DNA of 64,000 nucleotides, from the NCBI GenBank assembly GCA_027579435.1, contig JANBPK010000761.1, positions 3,825-67,824 of the forward strand. The letters are read 5' to 3'. Positions within the stretch are counted from its first letter, which is position 1. Every line of letters begins with the position of its first letter. This stretch comes from Candolleomyces eurysporus. Its lineage: Eukaryota > Basidiomycota > Agaricomycetes > Agaricales > Psathyrellaceae. The translations under genes and the position numbers were made by a program. This document shows positions 11,762 to 23,500 of the stretch, piece after piece. The notes under the pieces are model-generated. The model was not told where the DNA came from and did not search any database. It saw only the letters and a program-made list of their open reading frames with translations.

Positions 11762-14700
11762 TCAATACGGCATCAAACGTCGCAGCTCCCGAGCATTGTG
11801 CTCAATTTCATCCTCCTCCTCTATCGTATCCTGCCTATTGTCCAATCTTTCCCTATCCATGCTTACATCCTCTTCCAGGCCCTTTCGCAATCGTACTCCG
11901 CGCTCCACCATCAGATCTGCCAGACTCTGTAGTTCCTTCCCATCGAACACTGAGCGCAGCGGTCCAAATGCCAGTAGATACAGTTCTGTATAAAAATTTA
12001 GCAGAGCAAACCAATGTGTACAATATTTGTAGCGCACCTTTCTCCAAAGGACATTCTTTGATCGCGCGGAAAAGCAACCTCTTCGCATTCTGCAACTGTC
12101 TCGCCCTGATCTCGAATTCCAGGTACAACCTCCAGATCACAGAGCTTGCCCTCGTTCTGGACTCGTNAGGCCATCCATCGACTATCCAAACAGANAGNCG
12201 GANAAACGACTCACCTCTCATGCTCTACGGCGGCCGCCAAACCATTCCGGGTTCTCTCCAGTTCTCCGGTCCACCTGCCNTTCTCCCAACTTGCCACCCA
12301 CACCTCCTCCATTCGCCTCGCAACATCCTTCGTCTTTCCATCGCTTGCTCCCAATATACTCCTCACTTTACCCCAAACACCTTGCCCTTTTTCTCCTTCT
12401 AAGAATATGCCAAAGATGATCGAATTGCTTGGATAGACTTCGAGAGCCTGCGCTGCTCTCTCGCGAAGGACAACTGGCGGCATGGGCTTGTTCAAAACCA
12501 CACGATAGTTGTAGACCAACAGAAGCGACGCCACAGTCAGGCTTTCATGACCAGNGCTTCCTTCTACCATAGCAGAAAGCTGGTCGTCAAAAATGCCAAG
12601 CACCTCCTTTACAGAGNNNCCGTTCAGCAATTCCAGAAGAGCTCGCAGCTTTNNCCAGCTCTGTTGATCGCGCCATTGAGCNGAGNTAGATATCAACTCA
12701 TCCAGAGTACGCTTGGCGCGTAAGATGCCAACGCCCGANNTCGAGTCAATCCCGACGGATGAAAGAACGANGTTCATCGCTTGTTCGTCTTTCCCTGCTA
12801 ACCATTCCATCTCTGCCCAATNCCACCACATTCCACCNCTNTTGCCTTTCNCCGGAGANNCGACGAGNACTGTATGATAAACCTTCCGCGCACCGTCAAG
12901 CCGTCCATTCATCCGTTCCAACTGTGCATGGGCANTCCAATATTCTATGACCGACGCTTCTCTCGGTACTGAGAGGAACGCTTTGGATAACTTCAAAGCA
13001 CTAAAAAGACGTTGAATANGCGTCCNTAACCGAATAGGNGAATACTCACTTCTTAACGTTCACGGCCTCCTCGAATAACAACGCCAATGAATCCCATTCC
13101 ACATCATTATCCCCTTGTCTAAGTTGTGCAAAGGTCCGCAAGGTCAACCTGGTATCCACGCTCTGAACATCGGCGGAACTCCAGAGTGCTTGTCGTGCTT
13201 TACCCCCTCTCGTCAAGATGTTGAACGGCGCAAAGCTCTGGGATCCCCAGTGCCTCACCGGTCCGAAAGCATCTCGATACTCTTTCTCGTGGGCAATAAC
13301 AGTTCCAGCAATAGATTCCCCAATGAGCGCCTTCTTCTCTGAGTCGTCGGNAAATAACTGGGCTAAATGNTTCGAATCGAGNAATGCTTTCATATACCAC
13401 CGGTCATCCCAATTATTNTGNGGTTCTTCAAGCGAAAAGACNTGTGAAAGGCCAGGAAGGGGNAAGCCCAGGAAGGAGAGAGTCGCAAGNCGAAGAGCAT
13501 GCTTGGCTTGAGGTGTTGTAACCTTTACCAAAGTAGCACGAATGTCAGGAAAGAGGATCATTGAATATGGATCCCCGTCTTCTTCCTCTGAAGCTGCTCG
13601 GGTCGGGAACAAGGACGTNCTATCAGNANCAAGCTCTCGTGAGGCCCACTGGCGATAGGGATCTAAATCCCGAATTTCGGTGTCTGTCGAATGGCCGGAT
13701 TGTGCTTGCTCGATTTCAGGCTTCCCGTTCTGGTACCAGTGCCGCCAGCCTTTGGCCCCGTCTTCGAGAATTCGTGGGCNTTCTGTTTCCCAGTATTCTT
13801 CAAGTTCTCCGAGCTGAGTAGGGAATGGTAATGTTGCTAGCTGAGGAGGCAGGTGAAATGTGCTGCCGGTGAAGGGTGTTGAGAACCAGTAAACTCAGCG
13901 CCACAAACACAGGACTCACAGTTCCAATTGCGCTTGAAACATAGCCATGGCNCGTTCAGAAAAACCTGTATCAATAGCTTTAGAGATTGTCCGAACAGTG
14001 AACGGTCAACATACCTGCATTCCTTGTAATCGTAGCTGTTCTCCAAAATGCTCGCAACCTGGCCAACTCTGCCTTGGGGCTTTCGCCTTGAAAAGGGNGA
14101 GAAGATAANAGACGCGTGACGTCTTCAACAANGCTATCGAGTCCGTCTTTGCTCGTTCGTATGCGCCATTCGAACCATTCCATCCACAAGGCCNTATCAC
14201 CCAAACCNAANGCCTCCTCCCATTTCTCNCCGAGTTGCTTTTCGTTCCATATCTCTTCTCCAGCCTTCAGATATTTGATGCGCAGCGCTGGCGACACCTT
14301 NATGNCAGAGTGGGAGCCTATTGCACGTTCAAGCAGAGAAACACTGATGTCACTTCGNGCTCTGGTTGCGTTCTTGGAGGTGATTGGAATANAAGAGAGG
14401 NTNACCTCCAACAGNGATAGCCATGTCGAGACAGAGCTTTTGTTCACAGCAAGTTGCTGTTCTAGCGCCTTAATCTGCGCTTGNTGNGACGTCTCCGGAT
14501 GTTTATCCGCCTGGTCGTCGGAATCATCGTCNGAACTTGCCCCAGATGAATTAGATTCAGATTCGCTACTGTCACCATCCCTGGCTTCAATAATGGAGCG
14601 ATACGTGTCTTCAGGCTTTGACTTGCCGCGACGAGATGGTATTCGAATGAAACCNTCGACTTCGGCGTACTTTGAGCTTTCTTCTGGGTGTACTATTCGG

Positions 14701-15325
14701 CGGTTGGGTGGAAGGGCGAGCAAGGAGCGAGTNCGAGAATCTGTGATACCCGAAAGCTGCGTTTTGATGAGNAANGGNGTACACGCATAGCCCAAGTGAA
14801 AGCACCTTTTTAGCACGAGTTTCNAAGCATACTTCAACACCTTTGCCGNCCCGATGGAGAACCAGCCCACGAGACAAACCTATGGCGNACCTACCCCCTG
14901 NAATATGATTAGAAGTTGACACACGAGGGAAGTGAGGACTAACCAGCTTTCATACGATACTTNGGAATATCTCCNGCATGGAGTCCTCCATATTGCACAT
15001 TTAGATGGTCTGGCCGGCGGTCAGAGAAGAACAGGCGGTAGGAGTCGTCCGTAGTGTCTTCGGCTCTGCTTCGCCTCTCNTCTTCTCGTCGCTTCCCATC
15101 TTTATCTCTATGTTTATCCTTNTCCNTCTTCTTGTGCCTGTCCTTCTCCCGACGCCTTTCCTTGCTCGAATCTCGGTGACGTTCGTGGTCTCGTCGTTTG
15201 GAGGACGAGCCACTCTTCTCGTNTTTTCGTTTCTCGGTCTTGGTCTGNCTTTCGTGGGNTGGGGACTGTGGTCTCGAGGGTTCGGCTTCAAACTGAGGAA
15301 AGGATGTAAATGAAGGAACAGACAT
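11762..15325 (-). CDS. NRDE2: NRDE2 family protein (nuclear RNAi / nuclear RNA surveillance)
   Basis: Nuclear protein needed for co-transcriptional RNAi in worms and, in yeasts and mammals, a partner of the Mtr4 helicase in RNA surveillance and splicing quality control. The N-terminus (MSVPSFTSFPQF) leads into a highly charged Arg/Lys/Asp/Glu/Ser segment like an SR/RS-type tract, then RPDHLNVQYGGLH. The middle and C-terminal exons carry HAT/TPR-like helical repeats, e.g. ITSKNATR, SLLERAI, LRIKYLKAGEEIW, ALWMEWFEWR. The final junction (intron about 11986-12037) joins AIKECPLEK to ELYLLAFGPLR, the family C-terminal block, ending RRLMPY. Frequent N calls at 12150-14950. Divergent from NIP7 with 155 bp between start codons. 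Confidence 0.88.
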
Positions 15326-15480
15326 TTAGCTTGTGTTGAAGGATTNGAACCAACGAATAGACGAGAACCACCCAATATTGCACATGGTCATTACTGTGGG
15401 CACGATTATGTCATCCATCAAATGTTTTCTTGCCCAACGATTCGCGCAAGNNGCNCAACCTCGAACGAATTCTTGCAGCA
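15326..15480. promoter_or_regulatory. bidirectional promoter region NRDE2 / NIP7
   Basis: Only 155 bp separate the two divergent start codons, so both promoters and leaders must overlap here. Contains three N calls. No specific motif claimed. Confidence 0.55.
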
Positions 15481-16238
15481 ATGCGGCCACTAACTGAAGA
15501 CGAGTCNAAGGCGGTTTTTACGAAATTGGCAAACTATATTGTGCGTANCGCCCTCCATACCACAGGAATCACCCCANTGACTACCTTCTAGGGCAAAAAT
15601 CTNGTTCATCTCATTGACAGACCGGACGAGCCATACTGCTTCAGGTTACAGAAAGACCGTGTTTATTATGTCTCCGAGTCATCNATGCGACTTGGAATAT
15701 CGGTGGCAAGGCCTAATCTTGTCAGCCTTGGGACATGTTTTGGGAAGTTCTCCAAGAGTGGAAAGTTCAAGCTTCACATNACTGCNCTCGACTATCTTGC
15801 TCAATATGCCAAATTCAAAGTNCGTNCTTTACTNTTAGCATTGGAAAATCANCTTATCGAAAACNTCGACATTAGGTGTGGATAAAGCCCAACGGAGAGA
15901 TGCCCTTCCTCTACGGCAATCACGTCTTGAAAGCTCACCTGGGACGGATAACTGAGGATACACCGGAACATCAAGGAGTTGTTGTCTTCAGCATGAGCGA
16001 TGTACCATTGGTGAGATACGCAATGGAAGTNTTATCATGAGCATCATTCACTGACATGTTTTCTAGGGCTTTGGCGTNACTGCACGGTCAACAGTCGACA
16101 CACGAAAACTGGACCCAACATCCATTATTGTCTTCCATCAAGCGTAAGGCTAGCATTTGCTTTTCTTTGGTTCTCTACTCAATTCACGCATCTAGCGACG
16201 TTGGAGAATATCTTCGTGACGAAGAGACACTCTTNTAG
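15481..16238 (+). CDS. NIP7: 60S ribosome biogenesis protein NIP7
   Basis: PUA-domain protein required for 27S pre-rRNA processing and 60S subunit assembly in the nucleolus. Five exons (15481-15540, 15592-15819, 15876-16010, 16067-16143, 16196-16238) sum to 543 nt, i.e. 180 residues, the exact family size. Sequence follows eukaryotic NIP7 closely: [13 protein letters not shown] at the start, [68 protein letters not shown], and EYLRDEETL at the end. All introns are 51-56 nt and GT-AG. The C-terminal half is the RNA-binding PUA domain. Some codons contain N but none breaks the frame. Confidence 0.97.
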
Positions 16239-16538
16239 TGNNNATAGTGCTGCGATTCGTCGAGTGGTTNCTACACCTGGANGACTCGGACATGCTTGTA
16301 AAAGTANTATACCTGATTTACAGACTGTAATTATGTACTATGAATGCTATGCATNTGGCNGGAGTGAAGGATTCGCAGAGAAACGTCGAGAGATTGCATG
16401 GATCGGCGGAGAAATAACTGNNAGGAAATTGAATTTATTTCGGTAATCATGTCAGATGCCGGTCAAAGTGGTGACACGCATCACTGACGTTGGGCTGCAG
16501 GCTCACCACAGGACGACCGCGACGGCCAGCAATCAACA
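16239..16538. other. intergenic, NIP7 to SEC39
   Basis: 300 bp between two plus-strand genes, with several N calls at 16241-16320. It should hold the NIP7 3' end and the SEC39 promoter. An open frame overlapping the NIP7 tail shows no family similarity. Nothing else seen. Confidence 0.5.
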
Positions 16539-19500
16539 ATGGCGACAACACCCTATTCACGTTGGAAGAACCTCGAAGACGACCAAGTCAATCCAGGATT
16601 GATATCCGAAATCCTTGGTGCCGCTANAGACGACGTATGGGCGACCGCCGCATGCGTTGACAGGATACTCCATAACACGGATACTCAGCAAGCCTTGCTA
16701 TTGCATGGTATTTCGCGAACGGATCATGTCGTTGGCCGGTGCAGCGAGATACTCTCTAATGGAGGCCAAGGAGGTGGAGAATCAGCTGACTCAAACCAGG
16801 GCCAATTAGTGCAGTATTTTAAGCAAAACCCAACCGACGCACAGCTCTGCCAATTGCGCTCTGTTTTGCTGNCACGACTGGACAGGCTGACGACCTACAT
16901 TCAATTGGAAGAGGCCGCCATCTCCGACGCTGTGGGGGGAGAGGATGANTCGGTGGATGAGGACATGGAGGAGTGGGAGGACGACCCCTGGGCTGAGGAA
17001 ATTCCGGACTCCCCGTCAAAGCCAAAGCAACCTGCCAAATTGCCCTTCAATCTACCGGCATTTCTGCTCAACGACCTTCTTTCATCCGCCCAAGACCTAG
17101 CGTCTTACCAATATTTTGACGCCCTTCACATTCTTTTCGAAAGGCATGGNCTTGAACTCTGGCCGTACCGCTTTCGCATCCTTGACTTCATTCCCGAGCA
17201 CGCCCCACCGTTGGCATATCGACAACTACTACCTTCCTTGGACTTGACAAACAACTCCGAACTAAGATGGCCCAAAGGCCAGAAACAAGCCACGGTCGAC
17301 TTCTCGCAGCTGCCCGACACCCGCGCAGCTATTCAGCAAGCAGGTCTTACCCTTGACCTTCCCGAGCCAAGGCCAGTCCCTCCAGAAGAAGCAACGTCCG
17401 AACCGCTATCGCCAGATCAACTCACACAATGGTACACCTCCCGCGTCGACAACATCATCCAGACAACAGGCATGGTGGATGTTGCATTAACACTCATTCA
17501 ACACGGTGCTTCTCAAAGTATCCCTGGCCTGGACGAATTGGGAGAAGATTTGAGCCTTCTATCCCGACTCGTCTACGACGCGACCCAGGACCCAACCTCC
17601 CCGAGCGATTGGAACCTCGACCTCTGGCGGTCCATGTCCCCTGAAGCGGTNGTAGCAGGNTACCTNGCCCATTCGACGCCCGAGAGCATACCGGGTGACA
17701 TCACAAGACTCGTGATTCCNTACCTGTTCGTCCTGGAAGCTCGCGCCGAACGTGCNGGGCACCCAGACCCGGACTTGCAGGAAAGGATGCTGCACGAGTA
17801 TATCCTGTCGACTCCATTGGAGTTGGCTGCTTCAATATTCGAAGCCTCGAAACCGACACTTCCAGCGCCTCAAAGAATCCTACGAAACGATGTGGACGTC
17901 GCTCAATTGGCTCTAGCTCGCTTGTACGGAAGCGATAGCCTCGATGAATGGCCTACCATGAGCCGCATCTTCGAGTGCATGCCAGCATGGGAGACAGGCG
18001 CGCTGGATGAAACTGACGAGGAGGCCGCAGACACCACACTTTCCTCCCTTGGTTCCTTTGTCACCCCGACAACAACCCGGCCAAAATGCACTCCNAAGGA
18101 TTTATTACTCTTCTTCAAGCCTTTGACGGTNCAATCCCTTTCTCGTGCTTTGGATATCCTGGACGTCCATTTGGAGTCNGGAGAGATCCTTTCGCGATGG
18201 AGCGTTCCAGCGCCTCTTCGCTGGTTCCTCCAAAGTGCGGATGACGTCAAGGAGCAAAGAGCATGGGCGAATAGGATGGCTCGCCGCGCCGGTGGGACAG
18301 CGGATCCCCTCAACACCTTGGAGGATTGGGAATGGCTCCTGGACGATATGTTGAAGCTGACGGAGAAAAGCGAGTCCGGCATCAGGGGTGCATTCGGCTT
18401 GTTGTCGAGAGAGGAAGTGTTGTCTATTTTCTTGAGTGGACTACTCAGCACTGGCAGTAAGTCTGTCAATTTGGTAATCAGAAGAAGATGCTCACCCTTC
18501 TTTCAGAGTTCGACATTGCTAAGAGTCTAATCCGCCAACCACACGGGAAAATGTCGTTACCCATGGAAACCATTGAAGATATTGCCCTGAAATGCTCCAA
18601 CGAATTGTATGATAATGCAAGCTCTGGGAACTACAAAGTTGGAGACATGAAGCTTGCNTANGACTGGTGAGTCNACANATCCATGNTCGCATCCNTAACT
18701 GANNCTNTNTTTTAGCCTTGACATTCTTCCACAATCTCCGCGCGTNGTCCAGGAGAAAGAATTCATTGAAGCAACCTCAAGAATNTGCTCCTTCCACGTC
18801 ACCTCTCGCCCAGGAATNCCTATTTCACCCATCGAGATTCGCCTGACCAAAGACCGATTGTCCCTCATTTCCCGTGTGCTGTCCAGTAACGGAGACGCGT
18901 ACAAGCACACAGANGTGATGCTGGATCTCTGTTATAAGCTTGGCTTCCGGGACGACGTAACCGCCGAAGTCAAGGTGCTGGCAATGATGGCTGATACGGC
19001 GCTCCAAGCAGAAGATTTCAACCGTGCATACGACCACACACAAAAGATGGTGAACAGCATTCACCAGCTGCAATCGGAGAACCTAGCTCTGACAGATGAC
19101 ACCAAACTCAAAGAGGCAATCGAGGTGTGCTGGATTGCCTGCTTCCAGCTGGGCCGTCAACCAGAGTATCAAGAGCTGCCAAAGAAGATGACGTTGCTCG
19201 GNCAGGCCCTAGACCTCTGCCCCGCCGATAAAATGCACGACGTTTTAACCGCTTGGCGAAGGCTTCAAAAGGAGGACATCGAGGCACGAGTCGAGCGGCT
19301 TGAAAACCGTGACAGTTCGATCCCGCAATCTGCGCGGGTAACAGAACGACACTCAACCTTCGTCCCACGCAACGTTGCTTCGTCTTTGCGCGCTCGTTTG
19401 CAGGAGATCCATATGCCATCTCCGCCGCTCCTCAGTACCCCTGACGCGGCTGCATTGGCCAGTCGCACGTTCAAGTCTGTTGCTTCCAACTTCCACTTCT

Positions 19501-19649
19501 CCATCGGGCAACGGTCCCAATCGCACGCATCAGATAGCCATAGTGTACTTAGCGAGGGGTCGCGAAGGGATGGTGCATCAGACGTTTCTGCTCAGGCATC
19601 AAGGGCCATTTCAAAGGGTATCGGTTGGCTCATTGGTGTGGACGAGTGA
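16539..19649 (+). CDS. SEC39: Sec39-domain protein, Dsl1 tethering complex (NBAS/Sec39)
   Basis: Subunit of the Dsl1 complex that tethers Golgi-derived COPI vesicles at the ER. Large helical protein of about 1,000 residues in three exons (about 16539-18456, 18508-18666, 18716-19649). The Sec39 domain is recognised from WYTSRVDNI, MVDVALTLIQHG, IPGLDELGEDLSLLSRLVYD, followed by LVI-YLFVLEARAER and an acidic EEWEDDPWAEE insert around residue 145. Splice joins read TGK-FDIAKSLI and DC-LDILPQ. The C-terminal exon has DAYKHT.VMLDLCYKLGFRDD and AEDFNRAYDHTQKMV, then a Ser-rich tail ending GIGWLIGVDE. Function is by family; the sequence is fast-evolving, as this family is. Confidence 0.83.
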
Positions 19650-20100
19650 CCGCTTCATGTAATTTATGGATCTTTATGCCGTTATGAATCTAGTCCATTG
19701 CATGAACGCAAAGTCTGAGGATTGTACACAGTACATTTCATTCGGAAGTGGCACAGAAGGGTAAAAGGTGAAAATAATCCCACAACTTAAAATGATGGGA
19801 AGGGTAATCTAACTAGTATAGAACTGAACGAATATAAGCCAACAAATGAAGGTCGAATAAGAAGGCGAAGGGGGGGAGAAAGGCTGTTGGTAGAAGAATT
19901 ATAAAGTACTACACACAAAATACCAGACAATAAAATACCGCGTGAGGTCAGAGAGTTAATAAAATAAACAAGAAAAGGGAGGGTTGGAAGACGAGGGAGG
20001 GGAGTTGAGATAGTACACTGTTACAGACATACAACAATAGCGATGGGGGCGCGCCCTAAGAGGACGACGATAATTCCTTACTCAATAAAAAGGAGGTGCG
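19650..20100. other. convergent 3' intergenic region
   Basis: 451 bp between the stop codons of SEC39 (+) and the next gene (-). Purine-rich on the plus strand with several AATAAA-like elements (for example near 19930, 19960 and 20083), as expected for facing 3' ends. No gene seen. Confidence 0.5.
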
Positions 20101-22553
20101 TCAAGCGAGTGCGTTCACAAACCTCGAGGAGGTGCCAGTTTTGGCCCGTGGTCGGTTAACGACACTTTGCCGAGAGGAGGATGAGGAGCCCGACGACGAG
20201 GAGCCATCGCGAGCAGGCGAAAACTGACTCCCTCTTCCACAAGCACCGCAATGTGCACCATCTTGCTTCGAGCGCAGCTCTTGTAATTCCGCCTTCAGGC
20301 TGCGAACCTGCGCTTCCAGTTCCTCCACCCGCCGTCGCGACGGTGAGGCTGACTGCTCCCGTCCCGACTTATCCGTGTGTTGTTCGTCGATGTCATTATT
20401 TGAGAATCGTTCGTGTGAAGGAGTCACTGGGAAAATTGGACCGTTGGAACCAGATGTTGTCGGTGTCATCAACTCCGATTGCGAAAACGTAGGCTGCAGT
20501 TCAGGAACTATGTCCTCGAAATGCGAGCTGAAAAGGCCAGAAACTGGCCTCAGTTTAAGTGCAGGGAAAGCTGAGACGTCAGGAGGGGCACTTTGAGGCA
20601 TATCATTCTGCCACGGTTTCGCGGGGTTGGACGCCAAAAAGCTGCCAGTCGTTCGTGACTGTTGCTGCCGGTCAGCCATTGGCAGTTGGCCTTGCGAAGC
20701 GGTGTTGATATGAAGGGTAGGAGGTGCACGTTTGGGACCAGTGGAGTCGGTTGATGATGCAAGGTTGTTCTGAGCGCGGTCGCTTTCTCGACTGGATGTC
20801 GAGTCGTTTAATGACTGAGCCAACGATGGCACGGGTACGCGAGACGCTTTCTTCGAAAGGCTGCTGTCGGATGGGATAGAAGGGACAGGCGGAGGAAGTT
20901 CGGATTCCTTGTCCTTACCACCGTTGAAAATGCGCATGAACCCGCTTTTCCTATGTTTTAATTGCTTGGCGGGCTGGCTGACATTCTGAACTTGGCTTGG
21001 AACGATGGCTGGCTCCGAGTCACGCCGTTCTGTAATAACAGAGCCAACCATGGAATGGAACGCATTTTTGGCCTTGGTTCCAGCGCTTATGGTGCGACCG
21101 CGAGCTCGACCATGTGGTCCGTCATCGGTATTCTGCGTAACGTTTGACTGCGAAGAAACGATTGCATGAGCCGACTCCTCTTCGACCGATGAGTTGCGTG
21201 CCCTCTGCGCCCTGGCTTCCTCGAGAGAAATCAAGTTAAAAGCGGGAGGGACGAATTTCTCCGTCCAGCCGGGAAGATGAGCGACACCAACGGCTTTGCC
21301 TTCAGGCCCTTGACCTGAAACTTCTGGTGGAAGCGAGCTACCTTGAACGGCAACCGGTGATGAGATTCCTCTTCCTTGTATGGAAGATATTCGATTCCGG
21401 ACTCCGGGAGGTGCCAGCGAACTGAACGAGGTACGCGATGTCACAGGTTCAGCCACAAACTGTTGTGTGACTGTAACGCTAGAGTCGTTGCGAGGGGGAA
21501 TGGACTGTGAGTGAGGGGAAGAGCAGGTTGTCACTGAGTTTGTGTCAGACTCAGTATTCACCAGCAGGTCGGGATTAGCGTAAGGATGGACGGCCCCCTC
21601 GGTTGAGGGAGAAGTTCTATCGGCTGCGAAACGACTCCGATTGGGAGAGAGCGGCTCGTAAACCGAGTCCGTCCGTTGATCAGGGGCCTGGTCTCTTGAA
21701 GCCTGTCCAACCCGTGGGCTCAAAGGGGACCTTTGGGAGGTTGATATGATGGGGGAAGATGGCAAGGAGGGCTGGTTTGTTGAAGCACTTCGGGCACGCC
21801 CCAAGGTGGAGAGTTTGCTGAGCAGTCCGTCTTTCTGCACTGGCCGTGATAGAGAAGCTGATGACAGACTTTCCTGAGCAAGCGCGCTATGTCGATCTAA
21901 TTAATTTTATCACCGCGATCAATGAAAAAAAACACTCACTATAAAGCGCCTTTAGAAGAGAGTTGAGAATTGATCGTGTCAAAAGAGCGTTTTGGCGGGA
22001 GATGAAACCGGTATGAATCCCCGCTCGGTCGAGGACTGGAGGAGCCTGTGGAATTGGGAGCTTTGTGGGCCCCACTCAGAGAGAACGGAAAGCCATGGTG
22101 CTTTGGACTCTGTGGGAGGTCTTCATTCTCCTCCGGAATGCCTTCTGCCTCGAGTTCCCAGGGGGCGCGAGAATGGAATCGCATCTTGGGTCCGAGATAG
22201 CTCATACGGCCCTCGCCTTCGCCGTCATCGTCGTTTTCTTCTTCAAAAGAATGTGTGTCGTCTTCATATGATTCGGAGACAGAGATGGAGGACCGTGGGT
22301 CGTCGTCTAGGTCCAGCGTGCTGATATTCGTGTCCTTGAATCCGGCATGTCGATAGTCGCTGGAGTAGGATGCAGTGTCGAAAGGACCGTGGTCCCTGGG
22401 AGAAAAATAGGCCGGACTGTAGACGGACGGCGTGTCGGAAAACTGGGACAGGGTCGAAAAGCGGTCGTCCGGAATATCGAGTCGGCGTTTATCCAGGAGG
22501 TGACGGACGTGGTCGCTGGGGGTGTCTGGCGAGGAATGGACGGACCTGAGCAT
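20101..22553 (-). CDS. Ser-rich, largely disordered fungal protein with C-terminal coiled coil and CxxC
   Basis: Function not recognised. Two exons: 22553 to about 21950 and about 21890 to 20101, joined as SKGAL-YALAQESL; roughly 790 residues. Most of it is Ser/Pro/Thr-rich and probably unstructured. Ordered-looking parts are an acidic block (EEENDDDGEGEG), a short block GWTEKFVPPAFNLISLEEAR followed by QRARN (central), and a C-terminal coiled coil RVEELEAQVRSLKAELQEL that runs straight into CGACG, a single CxxC pair. It ends SSRFVNALA. The many basic-Ser sites suggest a phosphorylated cytoskeletal or signalling adaptor, but that is only a guess. Confidence 0.8.
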
Positions 22554-22866
22554 CTTTAACGATGCGGAAAATAGAGAATAAAAAAGAGAAAAAAGGTAGA
22601 TAGAAACAAAAGAGGGTGGGGGAGTTGGTCGCCGCCAAACGGCTCGCTGAGGAGCGAAGCCAAGGGGACTCTGCTAAATCAAATCCAGGGAAGGGCCAAC
22701 CGAAACAAACACGGACAATCTTTCTTGGCAGATTCAGTTCATATCATCCAATGTCAGAGGCCACACCCACGCTGTCATCTCCAGATCCCAGGAATTCTCG
22801 CAAGCGGCTCTAAACGGGCATAACAATTTTTATCTCTCTTTCCTGCATACCTCGTTTTGCTCATCA
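22554..22866. promoter_or_regulatory. divergent intergenic region before CGR1
   Basis: 313 bp between divergent starts. An ATG at about 22752 opens a 20-codon frame (MSEATPTLSSP...) that ends before the CGR1 ATG; it could be an upstream ORF in the CGR1 leader. Nothing else recognised. Confidence 0.4.
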
Positions 22867-23419
22867 ATGTTGCCCCAAACGATCGTCGACTCCGAACAGC
22901 CCTTGCCTGTCATCGAGCTCGCCTCCTCGTCCAACGGCCGTGTCTCCGGAAAATCATGGAAACTAGAAAAAAGTGCTACAGTGTACGTCCTGCTTCCCCA
23001 GCTGCATCCAGACATTGACTCCGAACCCATATCAGTCGTTCTCAGCTCCCTGAAGGAGTCAAAACGAAGCGTTGGGAAGACCGGATGGAAAAGACCAAAA
23101 AGCAGCAAGCAATTAAGAAGCTCCAGACTGAATTGAAGGACGAAAAGCAGGCCGACTTCCAGAGGCACGTATCACAACTCCATTGCTGTTTTTTGGACCT
23201 CATCCGTCTCTCCCTCCATGTGACCAGGCGGAGACAAATCACCCTGGAACGTAAAAAGGCAGCAGAAGAGAAGCGCCGAATTGAGGAAGCCAAAGCAACG
23301 GTACGAATATCGTCGTCTCCGTTTCGCGTCTCAGAACTGACAATCATCCCTAGATGGGAGCTCGGAAAGCAGCGCGTCTGCGAAAACGCGCCGGTCGCAG
23401 CAAAACTGTCAACCACTAG
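22867..23419 (+). CDS. CGR1: rRNA-processing protein Cgr1
   Basis: Small basic coiled-coil nucleolar protein needed for pre-rRNA processing and 60S assembly. Four exons (22867-22982, 23036-23164, 23228-23300, 23354-23419) total 384 nt, 127 residues. The spliced protein reads GRVSGKSWKLEKSATV, RSQLPEGVKTKRWEDRMEK, KKQQAIKKLQTELKDEKQ, then DFQRRRQITLERKKAAEEK and MGARKAARLRKRAGRSKTV: the complete Cgr1 core. The join DFQR-RRQITLER requires a GC-AG intron at 23165-23227 (starts GCACGT); no GT donor gives this frame. That intron is 63 nt with no stop, so its retention would insert 21 residues in frame. Confidence 0.93.
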
Positions 23420-23500
23420 CGATTCTCCTATAGACTACTCCACCGGTGTAATATATCTGTATCATAAATCTCAAACTGTATTAAGGACTCAATAAGTGCA

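Noticed and set aside
11620..12402. 260-codon open frame on the plus strand
   Set aside because: Antisense to the NRDE2 C-terminal exons, crosses their introns, and has no domain signal.
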